Shown in pieces: positions 1 to 6,037 of a DNA stretch of 8,410 nucleotides. Numbering within the stretch: the first letter of the stretch is position 1; each line of letters starts with the position of its first letter. Below the pieces are notes generated by a model. It was given only the letters and a program-made list of their open reading frames with translations, had not been told where the DNA came from and searched no databases. The position numbers and the translations under genes were made by a program. The stretch is from NCBI GenBank assembly GCA_900313405.1, contig OMQY01000028.1:1-8410 (forward strand), in the 5' to 3' direction. This DNA comes from an uncultured Eubacteriales bacterium. Lineage in GTDB: Bacteria > Bacillota_A > Clostridia > Saccharofermentanales > Saccharofermentanaceae.

Positions 1-37
1 GCCCCGATCGGGACGGCCCGTTGCTATTCATCGATCA

Positions 38-670
38 TCAGCCGCCTGTAAGACTTACGCTGAGTCCGCCGGGTCTCTGAGCAGGAGACCACGAGATGTT
101 ATAGATCTGGATCGTATTCTGCGGGCTATCATTTCCGTTCCACGTAATTGTGAAGCTGTTGCCGCCGCTATAGCTGATGCTGTATCTCCAGTCACAGCTG
201 CCGATCTGGAGCGTGTAGCCTGCCGGGAATGTAACAGTCGCCGACTGGATCCCACCGCCACTGCTGCTGACAGTCAAAGCACCCTGGGTATCATTCCAAC
301 ATGTAAGGTTGGCAGAACCGCTGAGCGATCCTCCGCCGCCACCGCCGCCGCCGGCAGGTGTAGGTGTGTTGGTATTATGTACCGGCGTAGGAGTATGTGT
401 CGGGAAGGGCGTACTCGACGGAGGGGGAGTAGGTGTAAACTTCGGCGTAGGTGTAGCCGTGTTAACTCCCGGCGGCGAATAATTATTAAGCTCTTCCTGT
501 GCGAGTCCCTCGAACTGAGCGTTATGCTCGGCATTTGCATCTGCCTTGGATCTGTAGTGAGTTATCGAACTGACTATACCGAAGGTCGCAGCACCGGCCA
601 GAATGACAATGATGGCGATTACTGCCACCAGCTCAAGTAATGTATAACCCTTTTTATTTGATCTTGTCAT
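38..670 (-). CDS. Prepilin-like protein with Thr/Pro linker and C-terminal beta-rich domain
   Basis: This is a probable surface or pilus-associated protein of 210 aa. Residues 1-8 (MTRSNKKG) form a short basic leader ending in Gly8. YTLLELVAVIAIIVILAG follows: a type IV prepilin peptidase site with Glu at mature position 5, then one hydrophobic helix (about 9-34). A short helix (35-64) leads to a Thr/Pro-rich linker (about 66-106) and an uninterrupted run of eight glycines (107-114). The last 95 residues are rich in Ser, Thr, Gly and aromatics, with only two cysteines (124, 159) and tryptophans at 125, 161, 177 and 194. This suggests a small beta-sandwich, possibly ligand-binding; I do not recognise the family. 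The frame extends upstream to a TTG at 772, but that would bury the leader. The ATG at 670 is preceded by GGGGGTG and is preferred. No other pilus genes are in view. Prepilin-type N-terminus is sure; function is inferred. Confidence 0.82.
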   Translation of the reverse strand: MTRSNKKGYTLLELVAVIAIIVILAGAATFGIVSSITHYRSKADANAEHNAQFEGLAQEELNNYSPPGVNTATPTPKFTPTPPPSSTPFPTHTPTPVHNTNTPTPAGGGGGGGGSLSGSANLTCWNDTQGALTVSSSGGGIQSATVTFPAGYTLQIGSCDWRYSISYSGGNSFTITWNGNDSPQNTIQIYNISWSPAQRPGGLSVSLTGG

Positions 671-718
671 ATAGCACACCCCCACATATGCTCTGATGCC
701 ACTTGGATATATACAGAT

Positions 719-748
719 ATTATACAGCGGAAAGAGCCGTTTTGTATA
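719..748 (-). promoter_or_regulatory. Candidate promoter for the prepilin-like gene
   Basis: On the minus strand, TATACA (743-748) and a perfect TATAAT (719-724) are separated by 18 nt. They would start transcription near 712, about 40 nt before the prepilin ATG. The -35 matches consensus at 4 of 6 positions. The promoter lies in the 106-nt gap after cca, where I see no terminator hairpin, so read-through from cca is also possible. Confidence 0.5.
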
Positions 749-776
749 TATTCTTTCGGCCTTCGGGAGCAAAAAA

Positions 777-2159
777 TCATCTCAGATCGATATGGTTCAA
801 CGCGTATTCGATCAATTCATCGTGAGAATTGCTCACCGTCTCCTCGATAACGGCATTCATTAGTTCTTTGAGGGCAAGTCCTATCTTCTGCCCGGCCGGT
901 ATTCCCGCAGCGGTCAGATCGTTCCCGTTAACGGCCAGATCCCTTATGGAAGTGCATACGCCTTCTGCCGTAAGCTCGCGTCTTATCTCCTCGATCGCAT
1001 CCAGGCGGGATAGTCTCTGACGCCCCCGTTCGGAGTGTGCAAGGATATCGGCTCTCTGAAGGATCGCGAGTTCATCCAGGAAGTACGGGGGATATTCTGT
1101 CATCTGTCTGTGAACCGATACTCTGTCCGGCTTTACGAACACATCGTGAAGAAGGATCAGCTGAAGTACGTTCTCCTTGAGCCTGTTCGGGAATCTGAGC
1201 TCATCTGCCACTCTTCCTGCTATACGGCATCCGGCTTCGGGATGTTCCTTCATGTGCCCTTCTCCGTTGCCGTCGAGACGGAAAGTCTCCGGCTTACCTA
1301 TGTCGTGGAAAAGAGAGGCTATTGCCAGATCCTCGCATCTCTTTCCGTCAGGACCGATCGGGATCCCGTCAAGAACTGCCAAGGTGTGCTCCAGAACGTC
1401 GAGATGATGATAGACCGAATGCTGATCGAATCCCTTCATCGCGAGCAGTTCGGGGATCATCACGCCGAGGATATCAAGATACTCTCTTATTATCGGGCTC
1501 GCATATCGTCCGGTCACTATGCCGGTGAATTCAACATGTATCCTCTCCCCGGAGATATTCTTGAGAAGATGAGCATTCTCCCTCATGGCACATGCAGTAT
1601 TATCCTCGATCTTATACCCGCGCATAGAAGCAAGGCGCAGAGCTCGAAGGATCCTCAGTGCATCCTCGGCGAAACGCATCTGCGGGTCACCGACCGCTCT
1701 GATTATCCCGGCCTCTATATCTGCCTTCCCGTTTACCGGATCCGTTACGACACCATCTGTCCCGAGATAGAGCGCATTCATCGTAAAATCCCTGCGCGAA
1801 GCATCCGTCTCGAGGTCTCTGGTAAACGTTACGCTGTCCGGACGGCGGTTATCCGAATACTCCCCGTCTGTCCTGAAGGTCGTGATCTCTACGCTGTGTC
1901 CGTCAGCCATGACAGTGATGGTCCCGTGTTTGGCCGCATGATCCATGATCGACTTGATACCTGCTTCACGCATTGCTTTGATTATCTCTTCAGGGACAGC
2001 AGAAGTCGCCAGATCGTAATCGGCCGGCTCAGTGCCGCCGATCATGTCACGCACCGCGCCTCCGACGACATATGCCTCATACCCTGCGTCGTTAAGGATA
2101 GCCAGGACCTTGCGGCAGTAATCGGGGATATATGCCCCGTAATCCGTATCAAATGTCAT
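777..2159 (-). CDS. cca: CCA tRNA nucleotidyltransferase with HD domain
   Basis: This cytoplasmic enzyme adds or repairs the 3'-terminal CCA of tRNAs without a template, using CTP and ATP. The 460-aa protein carries the class II nucleotidyltransferase head. The Gly-rich motif VVGGAVRDMIGG is at 31-42, followed by the catalytic acidic pair in DYDLA (47-51). RRDFTMNAL (122-130) is the ribose-reading motif, DPVNGKADIEAGIIRAV (140-156) the flexible linker, and EDALR (165-169) the base-selecting EDxxR motif. An HD-superfamily domain follows, with HxxxVLEHT at 251-259 and HDIGK at 285-289, so 2',3'-cyclic phosphodiesterase or phosphatase activity is possible. The ATG overlaps the upstream stop codon as ATGA and has only a weak SD (GAG), which suggests translational coupling to the preceding gene. 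EDxxR favours full CCA addition over a split CC/A enzyme, but motif reading alone does not settle this. Confidence 0.95.
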   Translation of the reverse strand: MTFDTDYGAYIPDYCRKVLAILNDAGYEAYVVGGAVRDMIGGTEPADYDLATSAVPEEIIKAMREAGIKSIMDHAAKHGTITVMADGHSVEITTFRTDGEYSDNRRPDSVTFTRDLETDASRRDFTMNALYLGTDGVVTDPVNGKADIEAGIIRAVGDPQMRFAEDALRILRALRLASMRGYKIEDNTACAMRENAHLLKNISGERIHVEFTGIVTGRYASPIIREYLDILGVMIPELLAMKGFDQHSVYHHLDVLEHTLAVLDGIPIGPDGKRCEDLAIASLFHDIGKPETFRLDGNGEGHMKEHPEAGCRIAGRVADELRFPNRLKENVLQLILLHDVFVKPDRVSVHRQMTEYPPYFLDELAILQRADILAHSERGRQRLSRLDAIEEIRRELTAEGVCTSIRDLAVNGNDLTAAGIPAGQKIGLALKELMNAVIEETVSNSHDELIEYALNHIDLR

Positions 2160-3364
2160 CTTCGGTTCATCTCGCTCTGCGCTTCGAGCGATGCTCCATA
2201 GAGGATCTTGGCCATCTCTTCCTGCGGCAGCTGGCCGGTTATTCCGAATACCGAAGCCTCCTTATCGGCTTCGGCAGCGATCTTCTTGGCATCCGCCTCC
2301 GTGATTACCGGTATCTCGGCAATGTCCCTGTATCTGGAGAAAAGCCTGTCGACTCTGTCTGCCAGGACCTGCGCTGCATCACGGTCATCGAGATTAAGCG
2401 TGCACATATGAAGTTCCTTGGCAAGTGAAGCATAATCACCCGTCGGATGTGTCGCTATCTGTGCGCGAAGGAATCTCGGGAATATCCTGTTGAGTCCTGC
2501 CGCATGATCGGTCCTGTACTTGGACGCGAGGCAGTGCATAAGGATGTGCGCCTCGCCGAGACCGGTCTTACGCATCGCGAGTCCCGCATACATACCGCCG
2601 ACGGAACATATACGCCTAAGATATGTATCAGACGGGTTATTACTCATCTTCTCGACATTATCGAAAATATTAATACAACTGTTCAATGCATCCGCCTTAT
2701 ACTGCGGCGTAACGCCTGCCATCGGGCTCAGGTACGCTTCTATGGCGGACGCCAGCGACTGAAGTGCAGTCGATTCACAGATCGCCGGCTCTGTCCTTAT
2801 GGAGAAATCCGTATCTATGACCGCTATCTGCGGCACGAGGAACGAGCTGACACACGTGATCCATCTGCCGCTCGCGGTATCGCGGAATTCGGCAATGGAA
2901 GAAGAACACGCCTCACTGTTATCGGTAACGATACAGCAGAGTACGGATATGTCGCGCTTGAGCTTATCGACTCCCTCGAATTCCGTAGGATGCTTGACCG
3001 GGTTGATGGCTGACGCAGCGACGAGCTTGCCGCAGTTGATATCTTCGGCACCGCCCGCCGTTACAATGGTATCGCAGTTGAACTCGTTATATACGCGAAG
3101 GCCTTCCCTGATATCGAGGTCGCTCACGGTATGTCCGTTACGGTAATAGTAGAAGAGCCTGAATCCGGCCTCGGCATACGCGGCCGTCAGATCTTCAAAG
3201 TTCTTGTATCTTCGAACATACTTATCGCAGATGAGCAGTATCCTTCGGGTGCCGAGCCGCTTAAGCTCATCGACGACCTTATAGGCCGAACCGCTCTCGA
3301 GATATATACTCTGAGGCTCCGTCTCATTCTTACGGGCGTATTTGATATATCTGCCGCCTGCCAT
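2156..3364 (-). CDS. Iron-type alcohol dehydrogenase family protein, metal site degenerate
   Basis: This 402-aa protein has the length and layout of group III (iron-containing) alcohol dehydrogenases: an N-terminal nucleotide-binding half and a C-terminal helical metal-binding half. SLASAIEAYLS (203-213) and GLGEAHILMHCLASKYRTDH (268-287) match the two family metal-binding segments. Measured against classical members such as FucO, the first two ligands (Asp, His) are Gln202 and Ser206. The last two are kept as His273 and His287 with the usual 14-residue spacing. The NAD loop is also altered: AGGAEDINCGK (103-113) stands where GGGSxxDxAK is expected, and VTDNSE (146-151) where AGTGSE is expected. 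Substrate and even dehydrogenase activity are therefore doubtful. The ATG has a strong SD, GGAGG (3370-3374), 5 nt upstream. The gene lies 18 nt after thrH and overlaps cca by 4 nt. Fold call is confident; activity is not. Confidence 0.82.
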   Translation of the reverse strand: MAGGRYIKYARKNETEPQSIYLESGSAYKVVDELKRLGTRRILLICDKYVRRYKNFEDLTAAYAEAGFRLFYYYRNGHTVSDLDIREGLRVYNEFNCDTIVTAGGAEDINCGKLVAASAINPVKHPTEFEGVDKLKRDISVLCCIVTDNSEACSSSIAEFRDTASGRWITCVSSFLVPQIAVIDTDFSIRTEPAICESTALQSLASAIEAYLSPMAGVTPQYKADALNSCINIFDNVEKMSNNPSDTYLRRICSVGGMYAGLAMRKTGLGEAHILMHCLASKYRTDHAAGLNRIFPRFLRAQIATHPTGDYASLAKELHMCTLNLDDRDAAQVLADRVDRLFSRYRDIAEIPVITEADAKKIAAEADKEASVFGITGQLPQEEMAKILYGASLEAQSEMNRR

Positions 3365-3382
3365 TATATCCTCCCGGGAATC

Positions 3383-3985
3383 TTATCTGAGTACGCTCTT
3401 GATCCCGGCAAGAAATTCATCGAATCCTTCGTAAGCCGGAAGATCGGGGTTGTCTGCCTTGATCTGATCTGTGCTCCTGAACAGGAAGCCGGCACGGGAT
3501 GCTCTGATCATGGCAAGATCATTGAAGCTGTCACCTGCCGCGATAGTATCGAATCCCATCGCCTGAAGCGACTTAACGGTCGTAAGCTTTGACTGCTCGC
3601 AACGCATCTTAAATCCGGTGATCTCTCCGTTATCCGCTACTTCGAGCGTATTGCAGAACAGAGTGGGGTATCCGAGCTTCTTCATGAGCGGAGCGGCAAA
3701 CTGCGTAAACGTGTCGCTGATGATTATCACCTGGGCGATCTGCCGGAGCTCATCAAGGAACTCCTTGGCTCCCGGCAACGGATCTATGGTGGATATTACA
3801 TCCTGTATCTCCTTAAGTCCCAGTCCGTGTTCCTTAAGGATGCCGAGTCTCCACTTCATGAGCTTATCGTAATCCGGTTCATCTCTCGTGGTCCTCTTAA
3901 GCTCCGGTATCCCGGAAGCCTTTGAGAATGCGATCCATATCTCGGGAACAAGAACACCTTCCATATCAAGGCATACAATATCCAT
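3383..3985 (-). CDS. thrH: ThrH-type HAD phosphatase (phosphoserine phosphatase / homoserine phosphotransferase)
   Basis: The family member ThrH dephosphorylates phosphoserine and can pass the phosphate to homoserine, linking serine and threonine synthesis. The 200-aa protein reads like the Pseudomonas enzyme over its whole length. MDIVCLDMEGVLVPEIWIAF (1-20) holds motif I as DMEGV (nucleophile Asp7, with Glu9 in place of the usual second Asp, as in ThrH). TTRDEPDYDKLMKWRL (32-47) forms the cap. Ser90 in IISDTF is motif II, Lys133 is motif III, and GDSFND (151-156) is motif IV. A TTG one codon upstream (3988) could start translation, but the ATG at 3985 has GGAGG 8 nt before it and gives the family's usual N-terminus. 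The SD lies inside an inverted repeat (3992-4038), so initiation may be structure-controlled. No other threonine or serine genes are in view, so the physiological substrate is uncertain. Confidence 0.88.
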   Translation of the reverse strand: MDIVCLDMEGVLVPEIWIAFSKASGIPELKRTTRDEPDYDKLMKWRLGILKEHGLGLKEIQDVISTIDPLPGAKEFLDELRQIAQVIIISDTFTQFAAPLMKKLGYPTLFCNTLEVADNGEITGFKMRCEQSKLTTVKSLQAMGFDTIAAGDSFNDLAMIRASRAGFLFRSTDQIKADNPDLPAYEGFDEFLAGIKSVLR

Positions 3986-3991
3986 CAATAA

Positions 3992-4038
3992 ATCCTCCGT
4001 GTGATCATATCCAAGGGATATTTTATCACACGGAGGAT
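3992..4038 (-). promoter_or_regulatory. Hairpin enclosing the thrH ribosome binding site
   Basis: Perfect 14-bp arms ATCCTCCGTGTGAT (3992-4005) and ATCACACGGAGGAT (4025-4038) flank a 19-nt loop. The loop itself contains a 6-bp hairpin (ATATCC / GGATAT, 4007-4021). Transcribed leftward, the 3' arm contains GGAGG (3994-3998), the SD of thrH, and the 5' arm is an exact anti-SD. No clear U-tract follows the stem (TTTATTG), so it looks more like RBS sequestration or mRNA stabilisation than a standard terminator. It lies 20 nt after the GH17 stop codon. Confidence 0.7.
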
Positions 4039-4057
4039 ATTATCTGCACATCTATTA

Positions 4058-4957
4058 TCACCACTTGGGCTGCCGCTCTTCGTTATAGAGTCCGAAGTTG
4101 CACTCGCTCGCTTCGGGGACATCGCCCTTCCAGAGCTCATCAAACGCCTCGAAAACAAACCCGATTATCTTCTCTTTCTCGAACCAGTCGGCAACCTCTC
4201 TGATATAGCGAGAGGCCACTTCGACCGATTCCCTCGCCGTTCCGTCTTGCATGATCGTCAGCGGTACGCGGCTCGTCGACCAGCCGAGTTCGGTAAAGAT
4301 GACCTGCATATCCGGATGGCGCCTTACCATATCGTAATAGTGTTGCTTATTGAATTCCAATGCATCGGCCGGTGCCACGGGATTGTGATAGGGATAGCTG
4401 TGGATGCTGATGAAGTCGACCTCGCGGATCAGCTTATCGAGTGTCAGCCACTCGAGATAGCCTTCGCAGAATGTTACCGGCTTATCAAGGTTGGCCTTGA
4501 GCTTACGGGCATGCTCCACAAGCCTGTCTTCACTGACCATATGCGCACCCCATACGGGGGTATTCTCGTTGCCGACCGATACCGCGATCACCTGATCCGG
4601 GAATTCCCTGACCAGTTCGATCAGCCTGTCGACTTCGCCGTCGTTACGGATGCGGTTCTTCTCGAGCTGCTCGGCAGAATACTCCTGCTTCTCGGTGCCG
4701 CAGTTCGGATTGTTGCTCTCCGGATCAGAGTCGATGCCGATCATGCACTTTATCGGAAGATCCTTCTCCTTTATGACTTCGAGGGCACGCCTCGCATGGA
4801 GGTTCGGGTCGTACATCCTTATGTAGTCATAGCCTGCCTTATGAAGGATGTCCAGATCTTCGGCGATCTGTTCCTTGGTCGGAGCGACAGTCTTGGGGGA
4901 CTGCCCCTTGCGGTAACCGGAATAACATATTGCCTTGCCGTACTTAAGTATCTCCAT
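4058..4957 (-). CDS. GH17-like glycoside hydrolase (beta-1,3-glucan active), cytoplasmic
   Basis: This is a 299-aa TIM-barrel hydrolase resembling GH17 endo/exo-beta-1,3-glucanases. The N-terminal strand reads YGKAICYSGYRKGQSP (6-21), and YDYIRMYDP (43-51) is strand 2. VSVGNEN (126-132) carries the proposed acid/base Glu131 and FTELGWS (221-227) the nucleophile Glu223. The latter matches the GH17 ETGWP-type signature with a shifted Gly. FISIHSYPYHNP (182-193) and FEAFDELWKG (269-278) are further typical barrel-end blocks. There is no signal peptide or anchor, so it probably acts inside the cell on imported oligosaccharides; family members are often secreted. The ATG is preceded by GAGGAGG with a 9-nt spacer. 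It is the first gene after the divergent control region and probably heads the minus-strand operon, but a hairpin separates it from thrH. Exact linkage specificity cannot be read from the sequence. Confidence 0.82.
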   Translation of the reverse strand: MEILKYGKAICYSGYRKGQSPKTVAPTKEQIAEDLDILHKAGYDYIRMYDPNLHARRALEVIKEKDLPIKCMIGIDSDPESNNPNCGTEKQEYSAEQLEKNRIRNDGEVDRLIELVREFPDQVIAVSVGNENTPVWGAHMVSEDRLVEHARKLKANLDKPVTFCEGYLEWLTLDKLIREVDFISIHSYPYHNPVAPADALEFNKQHYYDMVRRHPDMQVIFTELGWSTSRVPLTIMQDGTARESVEVASRYIREVADWFEKEKIIGFVFEAFDELWKGDVPEASECNFGLYNEERQPKW

Positions 4958-5001
4958 ATGACATCGCCTCCTCTGATCATTTGTGTTATTTACTCTTAAA
5001 T

Positions 5002-5030
5002 CTTATCAGAAAAGGTTTTCGAATAGTCAA
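5002..5030 (-). promoter_or_regulatory. Candidate promoter for the GH17 gene and minus-strand operon
   Basis: On the minus strand, TTGACT (5025-5030) is followed by a 17-nt spacer and GATAAG (5002-5007). These match consensus at 5 of 6 and 4 of 6 positions. Transcription would start near 4995, giving a leader of about 38 nt before the ATG at 4957. The -35 overlaps the palindrome at 5026-5048. Confidence 0.55.
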
Positions 5031-5048
5031 AATATCGATATTTGTGAC
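5026..5048. promoter_or_regulatory. Palindrome between divergent promoters, candidate operator
   Basis: AAATATCGATATTT (5030-5043) is a perfect 14-bp palindrome. It is extended outward by GTCA (5026-5029) and TGAC (5045-5048) with one unpaired G. It overlaps the minus-strand -35 and ends 7 bp before the plus-strand -35, so a bound protein could affect both promoters. I do not recognise a specific regulator's site, and AT-rich palindromes can occur by chance. Confidence 0.4.
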
Positions 5049-5054
5049 GAAATA

Positions 5055-5082
5055 TTGTAAAAGGGGCAAAACCCATTATAAT
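5055..5082 (+). promoter_or_regulatory. Candidate promoter for the coenzyme A operon
   Basis: TTGTAA (5055-5060), a 16-nt spacer and a perfect TATAAT (5077-5082) form a sigma-A-like promoter. The expected start is near 5089, about 40 nt before the ECF transporter ATG. The -10 sits in the middle of the perfect 14-bp palindrome CCCATTATAATGGG (5072-5085), which could be an operator. Confidence 0.6.
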
Positions 5083-5116
5083 GGGGGTGTATTGTATCTC
5101 GACAGAGAATAATAAC

Positions 5117-5122
5117 AGGAGA
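5117..5122 (+). promoter_or_regulatory. Ribosome binding site deciding the ECF transporter start
   Basis: AGGAGA lies 7 nt before the ATG at 5130 but only about 1-2 nt before an in-frame TTG at 5124. The ATG is therefore the credible start. Confidence 0.7.
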
Positions 5123-5129
5123 ATTGAAT

Positions 5130-5984
5130 ATGAGAAATGACAAGACAAGAGAATTAGTGCTCCTCGCACTGTTCGCCGCCATCATCCTCTTGATGGCATT
5201 CACCAATCTGGGCTACATCCCTCTCGGAGTCATCAATGCCACGATCATCCACATTCCGGTAATCATCGGCGCATTGTTCCTCGGACCTAAGAAGGGCGCG
5301 ATGCTCGGATTCCTTTTCGGACTGACCAGCTTTATCAACAACACCTATAAGGCAGCGACAGCTTCGGCGTTCGTTTTCTCGCCCGTGCTCGCTTATGACC
5401 TTGTCGGCTGGACAGGTATCCCCAGAAGTATCTACATCTGCTTCGTACCGAGAATACTCGTAGGCGTTGTTCCCTACTTCGTCTTTGTATTCGTCAAGTG
5501 GCTCTTGAAGAACGAGAACAAGATCGGCAAGATCGCCGTCAATGCTATCGCCGGCGTCATTATCGGATTCGCCATCAGAGCATATCTTGTAAGAAGGTTC
5601 GACAGCATCAATTCGACTGCCGGAACAGTCATCGGTATCGTTGTAGCGCTCGCACTGTTTGCCGTGCTCTACTTCATCACATACAAGAAGACATCCGCCA
5701 CAGTCAGCTACATCTATGCAGGACTTACCGGTGCCTTCACAAATACATTACTCGTCATGAGCGGTATCTATATCCTCTACAAGAACGCCTATGCTCACAA
5801 GATCGAGAAGGCACCTGATGAGGTTATGGATGTTATCATGGGAGTAGTAACCTTCAACGGTATCGTCGAGGCGGTTGTCGCAGCGATCATCGTTGTGGCT
5901 GTCGGAACAGCCCTCACGCATGTCGTACCCACATATGATGTGAAGCTGGCCCTTGAGAAGAAGAACGCTTCTTCCGAGAAGTGA
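5130..5984 (+). CDS. ECF transporter S component, probable pantothenate uptake
   Basis: This integral membrane protein would be the substrate-binding (S) subunit of an energy-coupling-factor transporter. It would share the EcfAAT ATPase/T module, which is encoded elsewhere. Of 284 aa, the N-terminal third matches the ECF S-component family: RELVLLALFAAIILL (8-22), INATIIHIPVIIGALFLGPKKGAMLGFLFGLTSFIN (35-70). This contains the characteristic HIPVI and GPKKGAxLGxxFG blocks. Hydrophobic stretches fall at about 9-27, 34-52, 57-70, 102-124, 134-150, 165-185, 192-217 and 236-263. That is about eight, whereas S components usually have six and about 170-210 residues. The extra material seems to be the charged-then-hydrophobic block near 128-188. 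Pantothenate (PanT-like) specificity is inferred from coaX and coaBC directly downstream; the sequence alone does not prove it. The gap to coaX is 53 nt. Confidence 0.83.
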   Translation: MRNDKTRELVLLALFAAIILLMAFTNLGYIPLGVINATIIHIPVIIGALFLGPKKGAMLGFLFGLTSFINNTYKAATASAFVFSPVLAYDLVGWTGIPRSIYICFVPRILVGVVPYFVFVFVKWLLKNENKIGKIAVNAIAGVIIGFAIRAYLVRRFDSINSTAGTVIGIVVALALFAVLYFITYKKTSATVSYIYAGLTGAFTNTLLVMSGIYILYKNAYAHKIEKAPDEVMDVIMGVVTFNGIVEAVVAAIIVVAVGTALTHVVPTYDVKLALEKKNASSEK

Positions 5985-5990
5985 TCCCCC

Positions 5991-6008
5991 GTTGTTCCAA
6001 GGAACAAC
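5991..6008 (+). promoter_or_regulatory. Inverted repeat between the S component and coaX
   Basis: GTTGTTCCAAGGAACAAC is two perfect 8-bp arms around AA, starting 7 nt after the S-component stop and ending 29 nt before the coaX ATG. As RNA it gives a 7-bp stem with a 4-nt loop. There is no following U-tract, so it is not a terminator. It may be an operator, an mRNA processing or stability element, or chance. Confidence 0.45.
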
Positions 6009-6037
6009 ATACCAAAAGTCACGGAGAGTACAATACA

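Noticed and set aside
1..37. CCCGATCGGG palindrome at the left edge
   Set aside because: Ten base pairs with no loop, no T-tract and truncated context; nothing can be supported.
671..772. N-terminal extension of the prepilin-like protein from TTG at 772
   Set aside because: It would place 34 residues before the prepilin leader and overlap the candidate promoter; the internal ATG has an RBS and gives the canonical leader.
750..776. Possible terminator after cca around the CCGAAGGCCGAA sequence
   Set aside because: It is a direct repeat of CCGAA, not an inverted repeat, so it does not form a useful stem.
1035..2201. Long plus-strand open frame (388 codons) opposite cca
   Set aside because: It is exactly antisense to a strongly motif-supported cca gene, has no recognisable domain, and is explained by the codon usage of the opposite strand.
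2447..3592. Plus-strand open frames opposite the ADH-like gene and thrH
   Set aside because: These are shadows of real minus-strand genes; composition is rich in Arg, Cys and Ser and no start signal supports them.
4001..4999. Plus-strand open frame (332 codons) opposite the GH17 gene
   Set aside because: The antisense frame to a GH17-like enzyme with intact catalytic blocks shows no protein-like motifs of its own.
5981..6037. N-terminal extension of coaX from GTG at 5981
   Set aside because: The added 19 residues are translated from the dyad and the RBS region, while the ATG at 6038 gives the standard CoaX start.
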